Shown here: in pieces, positions 8,116 through 15,015 of the stretch
Position numbering within the stretch: the first letter of the stretch is position 1
Layout of the letters: every line of letters starts with the position of its first letter
Origin: Opitutaceae bacterium BACL24 MAG-120322-bin51
GTDB lineage: Bacteria; Verrucomicrobiota; Verrucomicrobiia; Opitutales; Coraliomargaritaceae
Length of the DNA stretch: 42,645 nucleotides
Direction: 5' to 3'
Assembly: GCA_905182435.1 (NCBI GenBank)
Contig: CAJJBN010000020.1
Span: 1 to 42,645, forward strand
The notes under the pieces: generated by a model
Databases searched by the model: none
What the model saw: the letters and a program-made list of their open reading frames with translations, nothing else
Told to the model about the DNA's origin: nothing
Translations under genes and position numbers: made by a program

Positions 8116-8912
8116 GGAAAAAAAGTGTTGGTAGTTTGCTGGTAGCGCTGGTAGGCCGCACCGCGGGAGAGCAGGGAGGAGCGTTCCGCGTGCGGAACGC
8201 CAGTAAGGAAGCGTAGAAAGAGATAGATACAAGCAGGCCCCAACAATGTAAACGGCCATTGGCTTGAATGGACTGCGAAGGCGACATACGCCCACCAGTG
8301 CAGCCACTCAAAAAAATAATTCGGATGCCTAGAGTAGCGCCATAGACCTTGCTGGCAAACCTGCCCTTGGTTGGCTGGAGCTGCGCGGAAATTTGCCAGC
8401 TGCCGATCTGCGACATGCTCACCAACCAGAGCGCACAAGGCGATCGCGATGCCAAGCCAGTCGAACAGTCCCCACGGAGCATCGATGGCTGTCATGGCGA
8501 TACTGATGGGACACATGAATAAGGTGACAAGCAGTACCTGTAACAGAAATAGCGGATAGTAATTGCGCCGCGCGTGCTTACCCCAATGCGCAGTCAGGTA
8601 GGCGTAGCGCGGGTCTTCTTTGCCGCTCAGCACACGGTTGCGGATAAGATACGTTGAGAGTCGCCCGGACCAAACTAGTAGCACCGCCAACACCACGTAG
8701 CTGCGCAGTGTGGGTTCCGCCATGTACGCAAGGTACCCAATCGCAGCAATGCCGAGGCCCGCTGTCCAGACCACATCAACCAGCGCCATCAGATGAATCC
8801 GCCAGGCGAGCAGGTAGGTGAGTGTCGCCGCAACGAAGCCAATACTGAGCAGTGCCAACCAGTAATTACTCAACGGGCCCTCCTTCAGCCGAGCGTTGCT
8901 CCGCTTCGGCAT
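8085..8912 (-). CDS. DUF1295 membrane protein (steroid 5-alpha-reductase-like)
   Basis: A 275-residue polytopic protein with about six or seven hydrophobic helices. The family signature LWRYSRHPNYFFEWLHWWAY occurs about residues 192-211, typical of the isoprenylcysteine methyltransferase/steroid reductase-like fold that binds a nicotinamide or SAM cofactor. DUF1295 proteins cluster with CFA-synthase-like and FAD enzymes. Its start overlaps the end of the desaturase gene by 47 bases and its end overlaps the methyltransferase start by 31, so the three are a tightly packed operon. An acyl-chain or sterol-like reductase role is inference. Confidence 0.85.
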   Translation of the reverse strand: MPKRSNARLKEGPLSNYWLALLSIGFVAATLTYLLAWRIHLMALVDVVWTAGLGIAAIGYLAYMAEPTLRSYVVLAVLLVWSGRLSTYLIRNRVLSGKEDPRYAYLTAHWGKHARRNYYPLFLLQVLLVTLFMCPISIAMTAIDAPWGLFDWLGIAIALCALVGEHVADRQLANFRAAPANQGQVCQQGLWRYSRHPNYFFEWLHWWAYVAFAVHSSQWPFTLLGPACIYLFLRFLTGVPHAERSSLLSRGAAYQRYQQTTNTFFPWKPHQPDQP

Positions 8913-9783
8913 AGATTGCTTCTGGGTAGACCTTTAGGTCCCAGACCAGCCCCAGCTTTTCAAGCCCGCGCAGCAGCAGATAGGATAGGTCGAACTCCCA
9001 CCAATACATGCCTTGTCGTGCCGAGAGTGGCCAACGGTGATGGTTGTTGTGCCAGCCTTCGCCGAAGGTCAGCAGCGCAATCCAAAAGCTGTTGCGGCTT
9101 TCGTCGTCATTATCAAAGCGCTTGTTGCCGATGATGTGTGTGACTGAATTGACGCAGAAGGTGACGTGGTAAACTAAAATAGTACTCAGAAAGAAGCCCC
9201 ACATGACCATTTGCATGCCACTGGTGCCGAGTCCCGGATAATATACGTTCAGCCCTGCGCCGATTACGTAAAGTACGCCGATTAATGAGGCGACCGGTAA
9301 AATATGAAAGCGATCGATGAAGCGTAACTCAGGATATTTGCTCAAATCCTTGATGCGATCGTGCTGAATCGTGCCATAAGCGCGGCACAGTATCCAGCCG
9401 ATGTGAGCCCAAAAGGCATCTTTGATCACAGGCGAGTGAATGTCTTCTGGCTTGTCGGAGTGCTGATGATGATGGCGGTGGTTGGCTGCCCACCACATGG
9501 GCCCAAGTTGAGCGGCCGATGTGCCGACCCAGGCCATTATAAATTGAAAGACGCGGCTGGTTTTGAACGAGCGGTGCGAGAAGTATCGATGGAAGCCAGC
9601 CGTCAGCGCGAACACACGCACCACGTAGGTGATCAACAGGGCAATCACTGCGGCCCAACTAAAGCCCGTAAACAATGCGCCAAGCGCCAACAGGTGCATG
9701 ATAAAGATCGGCGACGAAGCCATCAGCAAGCGGTTGTCTTCATCTTTTGCGGCGTGTTTTATGATTTTACTCAGCTTTTTCAT
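8866..9783 (-). CDS. Membrane fatty-acid desaturase (delta-9 acyl-CoA type)
   Basis: Integral membrane di-iron desaturase of 305 residues. The three histidine clusters are intact: HRYFSH (65-70), HRHHH (102-106) and HNNHH (245-249). Hydrophobic helices lie at about 27-50, 165-182 and 190-215, giving the usual four-pass topology with the clusters on the cytoplasmic face. It introduces a double bond in an acyl chain, which could be the substrate of the methyltransferase two genes on. It is the first gene of the minus-strand operon and is divergent from the SRPBCC gene across 91 bases. Confidence 0.9.
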   Translation of the reverse strand: MKKLSKIIKHAAKDEDNRLLMASSPIFIMHLLALGALFTGFSWAAVIALLITYVVRVFALTAGFHRYFSHRSFKTSRVFQFIMAWVGTSAAQLGPMWWAANHRHHHQHSDKPEDIHSPVIKDAFWAHIGWILCRAYGTIQHDRIKDLSKYPELRFIDRFHILPVASLIGVLYVIGAGLNVYYPGLGTSGMQMVMWGFFLSTILVYHVTFCVNSVTHIIGNKRFDNDDESRNSFWIALLTFGEGWHNNHHRWPLSARQGMYWWEFDLSYLLLRGLEKLGLVWDLKVYPEAIYAEAEQRSAEGGPVE

Positions 9784-9874
9784 ATCGATTGATAAAAATG
9801 AACGAGAGGGACTGTCGAACCTTACAGGGATATTGTGAGTAAGTTCTTACAGTCTTCGGCCGATAGTGTCAATA

Positions 9875-10330
9875 ATGGCCAAAATACATCAACTTACCCG
9901 CGAACATATTATCAATACTGATATGGCGACCGCTTGGGATTTTCTCAGTTCTCCCAAGAACCTCGACACGATTACTCCAGATGACATGCCGTTTGAGATC
10001 ATCACGGATGTGCCAGATAAGATGTATAATGGGCTGTTGATTGAATATCGCGTCGGTATTCCGATCCTCGGCAGCCAGACATGGTTAACTGAGATCAAGT
10101 ATATCCGAGAGGGGCATTCGTTTGTCGATGAGCAACGCATCGGCCCCTATAAGCTTTGGTTGCACTACCACGAAATTACCAGCCATCCCGAAGGCGTACG
10201 ATTCATCGATCGCGTCAATTATGTGATGCCTTGCGGGCCCTTTGGCCAACTGGCCCACCTGCTGTACGTCAAGAAACAGCTAAAGTACGTGTTCGATTAT
10301 CGCGATGTCGCGATGCGCGCGAACTTGTAG
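9875..10330 (+). CDS. SRPBCC family protein
   Basis: About 151 residues with the START/Bet v1-like pattern: an N-terminal strand with HQLTREHIINTDMATAWDFL (a helix often annotated as in coenzyme Q-binding/cyclase families), then SPKNLDTITP and a C-terminal helix QLAHLLYVKKQLKYVFDYR. This is the SRPBCC subgroup often named cell division inhibitor or YfcH N-terminal-like and found beside DUF1365/CFA islands. I chose the ATG at 9875; a GTG at 9866 would add three residues. A hydrophobic ligand such as a lipid intermediate is a guess. It is divergent from the desaturase gene. Confidence 0.75.
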   Translation: MAKIHQLTREHIINTDMATAWDFLSSPKNLDTITPDDMPFEIITDVPDKMYNGLLIEYRVGIPILGSQTWLTEIKYIREGHSFVDEQRIGPYKLWLHYHEITSHPEGVRFIDRVNYVMPCGPFGQLAHLLYVKKQLKYVFDYRDVAMRANL

Positions 10331-10420
10331 TAGGCGAATGCGTTGATGGCTATCCGCATGGCTGCTGACTGCTGACGGCTGCCCTCGCGAACTTTTCGAC
10401 CTTCTATGCGGTTCTAGTTA

Positions 10421-10540
10421 TCGCTGGAGGGAAACGCTCCGTCGTTTCCAAGCGTCGGATTGGCGGTGCGTCAGATTGGCGGAACGTCAGATTGGCGGTC
10501 AAACCATCGGTGGAAACGACGGAGCGTTTCCCTCCAGCGT
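10421..10540. repeat. REP variant C pair in inverted orientation
   Basis: A plus-strand copy at 10425-10449 reads TGGAGG, arm GAAACG, loop CTCCGT, arm CGTTTC, C. A minus-strand copy lies at 10512-10536. Between them are three short repeats of about 16 bases containing GATTGGCGG. The constant head and loop are the same as in variants A and B, with a different but still complementary arm. The inverted pair lies just beyond the 3' end of the RAYT gene. Confidence 0.88.
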
Positions 10541-10567
10541 CCGTGCGTCGGATTAGGGGCCCTGAAT

Positions 10568-10617
10568 CATCGGTGGAAACGACGGGGCGTTGGCTCGGAG
10601 ATTGTCGCTGCGCTCGG
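10568..10617 (+). repeat. 50-bp direct repeat, left copy flanking the RAYT
   Basis: Begins CATCGGTGGAAACGACGG and ends GCTGCGCTCGG. It matches 11572-11621 with one difference in 50 bases. It includes a degenerate variant C arm and loop (minus orientation) whose second arm is lost. Confidence 0.85.
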
Positions 10618-10630
10618 AGCCCTATGAAAT

Positions 10631-11104
10631 TTAGTCATGCCAGATGAGAGGATTCATTTCACCCTGATATGGCCATTTTTTCGCATGCTCTATAAGCTTA
10701 TGGCGGACGGGGTTGTTGCTCACATAAGCCCACTTTGCGCTGTAGCTGTCACCTTTTCTTAGTTGTGTGTCCCACGCATCGATTTGCCAAATGGGTTGTT
10801 CGCTCGCATCAGGCCAGACCTTCGAGGCACTCGATTTCCAGAATGCGGTCCAGCGCTTGATCGACAGGTGGTCATATCTCGCGGGCGAACAAAACAGATG
10901 AATATGATCTGGCATGATCACGTAGCGACCGACGACCCAATGATCGGCACCTTGCCACGCGTTACGGATGAGCTGATGGACGGTCTCGTTGGCTAGCACC
11001 TTCTTTCGCTTGTTGGTGCAAACCGTAAGAAAGATGATGTTCGAGCGATTTCCTTGATCATAAACAGGCTGATGTGCGGGCTGTTTACGATCATGATACT
11101 CCAT
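10631..11104 (-). CDS. rayT: REP-associated tyrosine transposase (RAYT, Y1_Tnp/HUH family)
   Basis: Single-strand DNA transposase-like protein of 157 residues. The metal-binding HUH motif is in GRYVIMPDHIHLF (His-Ile-His) and the nucleophile is expected in YSAKWAYVSNNPVRHKL, the typical tyrosine helix of this family; NIIFLTVCTNKR is the usual N-terminal strand. RAYT proteins bind and cleave REP hairpins in single-stranded DNA and are domesticated relatives of IS200/IS605 TnpA. The gene is bracketed by variant C hairpins on both sides, which are its likely substrate. It lacks its own accessory genes. Length is normal, and the frame is intact, so it may be active. Confidence 0.9.
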   Translation of the reverse strand: MEYHDRKQPAHQPVYDQGNRSNIIFLTVCTNKRKKVLANETVHQLIRNAWQGADHWVVGRYVIMPDHIHLFCSPARYDHLSIKRWTAFWKSSASKVWPDASEQPIWQIDAWDTQLRKGDSYSAKWAYVSNNPVRHKLIEHAKKWPYQGEMNPLIWHD

Positions 11105-11160
11105 GTCTCATCAGTATGCATGCCTAACGCTGTAGAGCAATGATCCTGTGGTGTTCTTTC

Positions 11161-11413
11161 ACTGGCGGGAAACGCTGCTATTGTGTTTTATGTATCGCTG
11201 GCGGGAAACGCTGCTATTGTGTTTTATGTATCGCTGGCGGGAAACGCTGCTATTGTGTTTTATGTATCGCTGGCGGGAAACGCTGCTATTGTGTTTTATG
11301 TATCGCTGGCGGGAAACGCTGCTATTGTGTTTTATGTATCGCTGGCGGGAAACGCTGCTATTGTGTTTATGTATCGCTGGACGGGAAACGCTGCTATTGT
11401 GTTTATGTATCGC
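11161..11413 (+). repeat. 36-bp tandem array upstream of the RAYT
   Basis: Seven copies start at 11161, 11197, 11233, 11269, 11305, 11341 and 11376. Each begins GCTGGCGGGAAACGCTGC and ends TTTTATGTATC. The first 17 bases resemble the 5' half of variant C (head, GAAACG arm and first loop bases), while the 3' half is replaced by an AT-rich stretch. The unit length is 12 codons, so all frames stay open, which makes spurious ORFs; nothing supports coding. It lies directly upstream of the RAYT start, where its promoter should be. Confidence 0.9.
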
Positions 11414-11424
11414 TGAAGCATCGG

Positions 11425-11542
11425 GGAAACGCGCGTTTCCTCCGTGCATGGTTTGCTGGCATGCTAGTGGTGCGCGGAGCTCTAGTGCGCTGCGTGCTTG
11501 GCCGCTGAATCATCGGTGGAAACGACGGAGCGTTTCCCTCCA
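11425..11542. repeat. Further variant C elements between the 36-bp array and murA
   Basis: At 11425-11440 a perfect 16-base palindrome, GGAAACGCGCGTTTCC, looks like variant C with its loop lost. At 11518-11542 there is a complete minus-strand variant C hairpin (GGAAACG, ACGGAG, CGTTTCC, CTCCA). Confidence 0.8.
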
Positions 11543-11571
11543 TTGAGCATGCGTGAGATTGGCCGCTGAAG

Positions 11572-11621
11572 CATCGGTGGAAACGACGGAGCGTTGGCTC
11601 GGAGATTGTCGCTGCGCTCGG
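11572..11621 (+). repeat. 50-bp direct repeat, right copy flanking the RAYT
   Basis: Matches 10568-10617 with one difference. The two copies enclose the RAYT gene, the 36-bp array and one complete hairpin, a block of about 1 kb. Confidence 0.85.
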
Positions 11622-11662
11622 GAACCTCTACGATAGGACGTATCCGAAGTCGAAGGTTTCCT

Positions 11663-12958
11663 TTACTCTTCGAATAGCTCCTTTGGCATGTCCTTCTCGC
11701 TCAGGCGCTCGATCTTTGCGCCAATGGCGGTGAGCTTTTGCTCAAAGCGTTCGTAGCCTCGATCAAGGTGGTAAATGCGTTGAATCCACGTGTCACCGGT
11801 GGCGGCGAACGCGGCCAAAATTAAGGCTGCAGATGCGCGTAGGTCGGATGCCATTACGGGTGCGCCAGAGAGCTTACTGGCACCTTTGATGATCGCGCTC
11901 GGCCCTTCCATTGCGATGTCTGCACCCATGCGCTGTAGTTCGGGCACGTGCATGAAGCGATTCGGGTAGATCCGCTCGGTGATGATCGAGATACCATCAG
12001 TCTGTGTCATTAACGCGCCGAGTTGTGCTTGTAAATCGGTTGGGTAGCCGGGATGCGGCAGGGTAATGACGTCGACCGGCTTGAGCGAACCTTCGTAAGG
12101 GAGGACGCGGATGCTGTCCTCGCCTAATTCCATGGGTAGGCCCGCTTCTTCGAGTTTGTCGAGGAAGGCGCTAAGTAGCTTCGGCGCGATGCCCTTGACG
12201 GTGACGTCGCCACGAGTAATGGCTGCTGCGACGATGAAAGTGCCGGCTTCGATACGGTCGGCGATTACAGTATGCTCACAGCCATGGAGTTTTTCAACAC
12301 CTGTAATGATGAGCTCCGGGCTGCCGATGCCGTCGATCTTGGCGCCCATCTTAACCAGTAGGTTGCAGAGGTCGACTACTTCGGGCTCGCAGGCTGCGCA
12401 TTCGAGGCGCGTGCTGCCGGGGGCGAGCACCGCTGCCATGACGATGTTGGCGGTACCCGTGACAGTACTACCGCTGCGGCCGCCGAGAAAAATGGGACCA
12501 CCTTTGATTGCGGAGGCATCGACGTGTACATAGCCGTTGGAGATATCGACCTTACAGTTGAGCTTTTGCAGGCCCTTGATGTGTAGGTCGATCGGACGGG
12601 GGCCGATCACGCAGCCCCCGGGGATCGAAACTTCTGCTCTGCGCATCCGCGCTACGAGGGGGCCGAGTAGGCAAACCGAGGCGCGCATTTTACGCACTAA
12701 TTCATAAGGCGCGACATGGGTGATCTTCTTGGCGGTGATCTCCCATGTGCCTGGCTCGGGTTGCACTGTCTCGGCGCCGACGTGCTGTAGGATCTCGATC
12801 ATGAAGCGCATATCGCTCAGATCGGGGACGTTTTTTAGAACGACCGTCTCGTCAGTTAGTAGGGTGGCGGCGAGGATCGGCAGCGCAGCATTTTTTGCGC
12901 CGCCGACTTCGATCGTGCCATTGAGTGGTCCGTTCCCGCTAACTTTGAAGACATCCAT
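11663..12958 (-). CDS. murA: UDP-N-acetylglucosamine 1-carboxyvinyltransferase
   Basis: Catalyses the first committed step of peptidoglycan synthesis, transfer of enolpyruvate from PEP to UDP-GlcNAc, in the cytoplasm. The 431-residue protein has GGAKNAALPILAATLL at residues 19-34 (Lys22 and Asn23 contact substrate), VRKMRASVCLLGPLVAR, and the catalytic Cys116 in SIPGGCVIGPRPIDLH, so a fosfomycin target cysteine is present. GYPTDLQAQLGALMTQ and ERIYPNRFMHVPELQRMGAD are conserved C-terminal motifs. The length is normal for MurA. It follows the NRGG-repeat gene on the same strand after 21 bases and could be co-transcribed with it. Confidence 0.96.
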   Translation of the reverse strand: MDVFKVSGNGPLNGTIEVGGAKNAALPILAATLLTDETVVLKNVPDLSDMRFMIEILQHVGAETVQPEPGTWEITAKKITHVAPYELVRKMRASVCLLGPLVARMRRAEVSIPGGCVIGPRPIDLHIKGLQKLNCKVDISNGYVHVDASAIKGGPIFLGGRSGSTVTGTANIVMAAVLAPGSTRLECAACEPEVVDLCNLLVKMGAKIDGIGSPELIITGVEKLHGCEHTVIADRIEAGTFIVAAAITRGDVTVKGIAPKLLSAFLDKLEEAGLPMELGEDSIRVLPYEGSLKPVDVITLPHPGYPTDLQAQLGALMTQTDGISIITERIYPNRFMHVPELQRMGADIAMEGPSAIIKGASKLSGAPVMASDLRASAALILAAFAATGDTWIQRIYHLDRGYERFEQKLTAIGAKIERLSEKDMPKELFEE

Positions 12959-12979
12959 AGTGTATGCGCTGCGTTGAGA

Positions 12980-13879
12980 TTAGGATTCGTTGCTGAGTGA
13001 CTTTGCAGAGTGGGGCTTTTCGTTGCCTTGGCGACGTCCCTGTCCACCACGATTGCCACCACGACCTTGTCCGCCGCGATTGCCACCTTGGCGATTTTGT
13101 CCGCCACGGTTGCCATTGCGATTGCCGCCACGGTTACCACCTTGGCGATTTTGTCCACCGCGATTGCCGCCACGGTTACCCGCTGGCTTTTCTTCAGGCT
13201 TATTGCCGATTCCGAAAACTCCTAGAATCCTAGCAAGGAGACCCTTTTTCTGAGTTTGCTTACCTTTGCCCTTGGCTGGTGGCTTTTTGTCGCGTGCGTT
13301 TGGCTTGCGCTCGCTTCTCGCCGGGCGATTGGCATCGCGCTCTTTGCGACGGTCGTCGCGTTCGGTACGGCGTTCGGTGAGTTTGCCTTCGACGCTCTTG
13401 ATCGAGGCGAGGGTGTCTTCACTGGGTTGAGGGTTGGTGATGCGCTCTTCGCGAGGTTCGCGCGGTGCCGCTGCTTCACGTTCGCGCGTGCACGCTCTTC
13501 ACGTTCTGCGCGTGGCTCACGTTTCGCGTGGTTCACGTGGTGCACGTTCACGCGGTGCACGTGGTTCGCGCTCTGCGCGAGGGGCATGCTCTTCCTGTAC
13601 GCTGTCGTCGGACGGTTCTGTACTTTCTGGGCGTGGCTTGCGCTCACGCTGTGGGCGTTCTTCACGTTCTTGTTCAGGACGTGCGCTACCGCTGAGTTTT
13701 TCGCCCTTCAAGGCATCTGTTGCGCTGACTTCGCCCATTCCTGCGCTGCTGGAGGAGGCGACTTCGGTCTTAAATCCACCGCTACGGCGGCGGCCACGTG
13801 GCTTCTTGGAAGCATCTGAGCTCGGTGTGTAGCTGTGGCTTGGATTTGGCTGTGAATCAGTTTCTTCGAATTCTGGCAT
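12980..13879 (-). CDS. Arg/Glu-rich, NRGG-repeat low-complexity protein, two compensating frameshifts
   Basis: Not a named family. Read through two shifts it gives about 299 residues. The N-terminus is MPEFEETDSQPNPSHSYTP, then KKPRGRRRSGGFKTEV. A middle of RE/PRE-type charged repeats follows, then ITNPQPSEDTLASIKSVEGK, a short hydrophobic patch (GLLARILGVFGIG), and a C-terminal tail of NRGGNRGGQNRQGG repeats ending KSLSNES. The first frame stops at 13517 (REPRET). One surplus base near 13525 and two surplus (or one missing) near 13490 bring the frame back, so the N- and C-terminal parts lie in the same frame. The RGG-like tail suggests RNA binding, by analogy only. It precedes murA. Confidence 0.68.
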
Positions 13880-14286
13880 CTTATGTATGTGTTACTTATG
13901 TTATATTGGTGCCTGGCGTGCTAGAACAGTCATAGCGTGCCAAACACATGTGTTTGACTCGATCATACGGACTCACGGATCAATCGCGGCGATCTTCAGG
14001 GAAGTCGCATAAGTCGAAGCCGAGGTGTTGGCTTCGAGGCGAGTCACGTATCGAGGTAAATAGAGTTAGCCTAGTAATTTTTACGCGGCAAGTGTTAAAA
14101 ATCAGACGATTCTGTGTTGGCGAGCGTGTAAGTCGTCGTGAGGAGAGGCAGTGTGTGTTGCGCGCTTCACCTGCTGGCAGGTCAGCGTGCATTGATTGCC
14201 GCTCAAACCAGCTCCCTCAGGGAAGCTCGTTCCACACCTGACTCTGCTGTGTGCAAAGCGACTGGAAGCCGCTGCTACTTCGGTTC
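13880..14286. other. Intergenic region with a 16-bp palindrome
   Basis: No convincing gene in about 400 bases. At 13941-13956 there is a perfect palindrome, CAAACACATGTGTTTG, about 60 bases upstream of the start of the NRGG-repeat gene, a possible operator. A CGAAGCC...GGCTTCG hairpin lies near 14017-14040. Confidence 0.5.
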
Positions 14287-15015
14287 TTAATCGTCCAAAT
14301 CGAGCCCAAACACGTCGTTGACCGCAGCGCTATCCAAGGTGCGGCGGCGGCGTGAGGCCCTTGGTTTGGTCAGATCGCTAACCGCGGATCCAAGCGTGAT
14401 CAGTTCGGTGTGATCGACGCCGCGGAGCTTGAACAGCAGCTCGGGGGATTCGTCGAGACGCACGCCGACTCCATACAGCGAGGCGGCGACGTGTTTGCAC
14501 ATGTCTGCCCAGTCGGGGCAGTTGCAGTTAAAGTGGATTTCCTGGGGCTTCGGGAAGAGCCCATCTTCCGAGTCCATGACTAGTGACATTATCTCATCGG
14601 AGAGTTTGCCCTTTAGCAGCTCAACCAGTGAGCCGATCTTACCTTGGCAGCGCGCTTTGATTGCTGCCCACTTTTCGGGATCAAGGGCATCGATGTTGAC
14701 GCTCAACTCGTAGAGTTCGGCGCCGTTGACCAGCGCGGTCACGATTTGAGGTCCGATTTTTAAGTCCACCACTGCACCGTTGCGCACGTAGCTGCGACCG
14801 CGAGGGAGGCGATATTCGTAATCACTGAAGGCTTCGAGGTGTTTGCACCATGCTTTGCCCCAGAAGCTTTTCGCGATCGGGCCGTTGCGCGAGCCAGTGG
14901 GGATCGGAGTTAGCTGGTAGCCCTCATCGGTGAGGACTTGGATGCGTTGTTGGGCTTGAGTGCGCAGTTGCGCTGCAGAAGGAGGCTTGTGGTCACTGAA
15001 TTCGTCCCAGCTCAT
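14287..15015 (-). CDS. SWIM zinc-finger protein
   Basis: A 242-residue protein with a SWIM zinc finger: FNCNCPDWADMCKHVAASLYGVG (CxC, then CxH). The N-terminal half (GPIAKSFWGKAWCKHLEAFS, then YEYRLPRGRSYVRNGAVVDL) is the usual lead-in of bacterial SWIM proteins paired with SNF2 helicases. SWIM fingers bind DNA or protein partners. Its ATG overlaps the stop of the helicase gene (ATGA), so the two are translationally coupled and likely form one complex. A role in DNA repair or chromatin-like remodelling is inferred from the partner. Confidence 0.87.
   Translation of the reverse strand: MSWDEFSDHKPPSAAQLRTQAQQRIQVLTDEGYQLTPIPTGSRNGPIAKSFWGKAWCKHLEAFSDYEYRLPRGRSYVRNGAVVDLKIGPQIVTALVNGAELYELSVNIDALDPEKWAAIKARCQGKIGSLVELLKGKLSDEIMSLVMDSEDGLFPKPQEIHFNCNCPDWADMCKHVAASLYGVGVRLDESPELLFKLRGVDHTELITLGSAVSDLTKPRASRRRRTLDSAAVNDVFGLDLDD

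Noticed and set aside
11161..11413. Possible CRISPR array
   Set aside because: The 36-bp units are contiguous without unique spacers, and there are no cas genes in the window.
11140..11546. Repeat proteins (GGKRCYCVLCIA, WRETLLLCFMYR) over the 36-bp array
   Set aside because: All three plus frames and one minus frame stay open because the unit is 12 codons long; no start signal or flanking conserved domain.
13256..13819. Plus-strand 187-residue Cys/Phe-rich frame
   Set aside because: Antisense to the Arg/Glu-repeat protein; composition is the mirror of the RE repeats.
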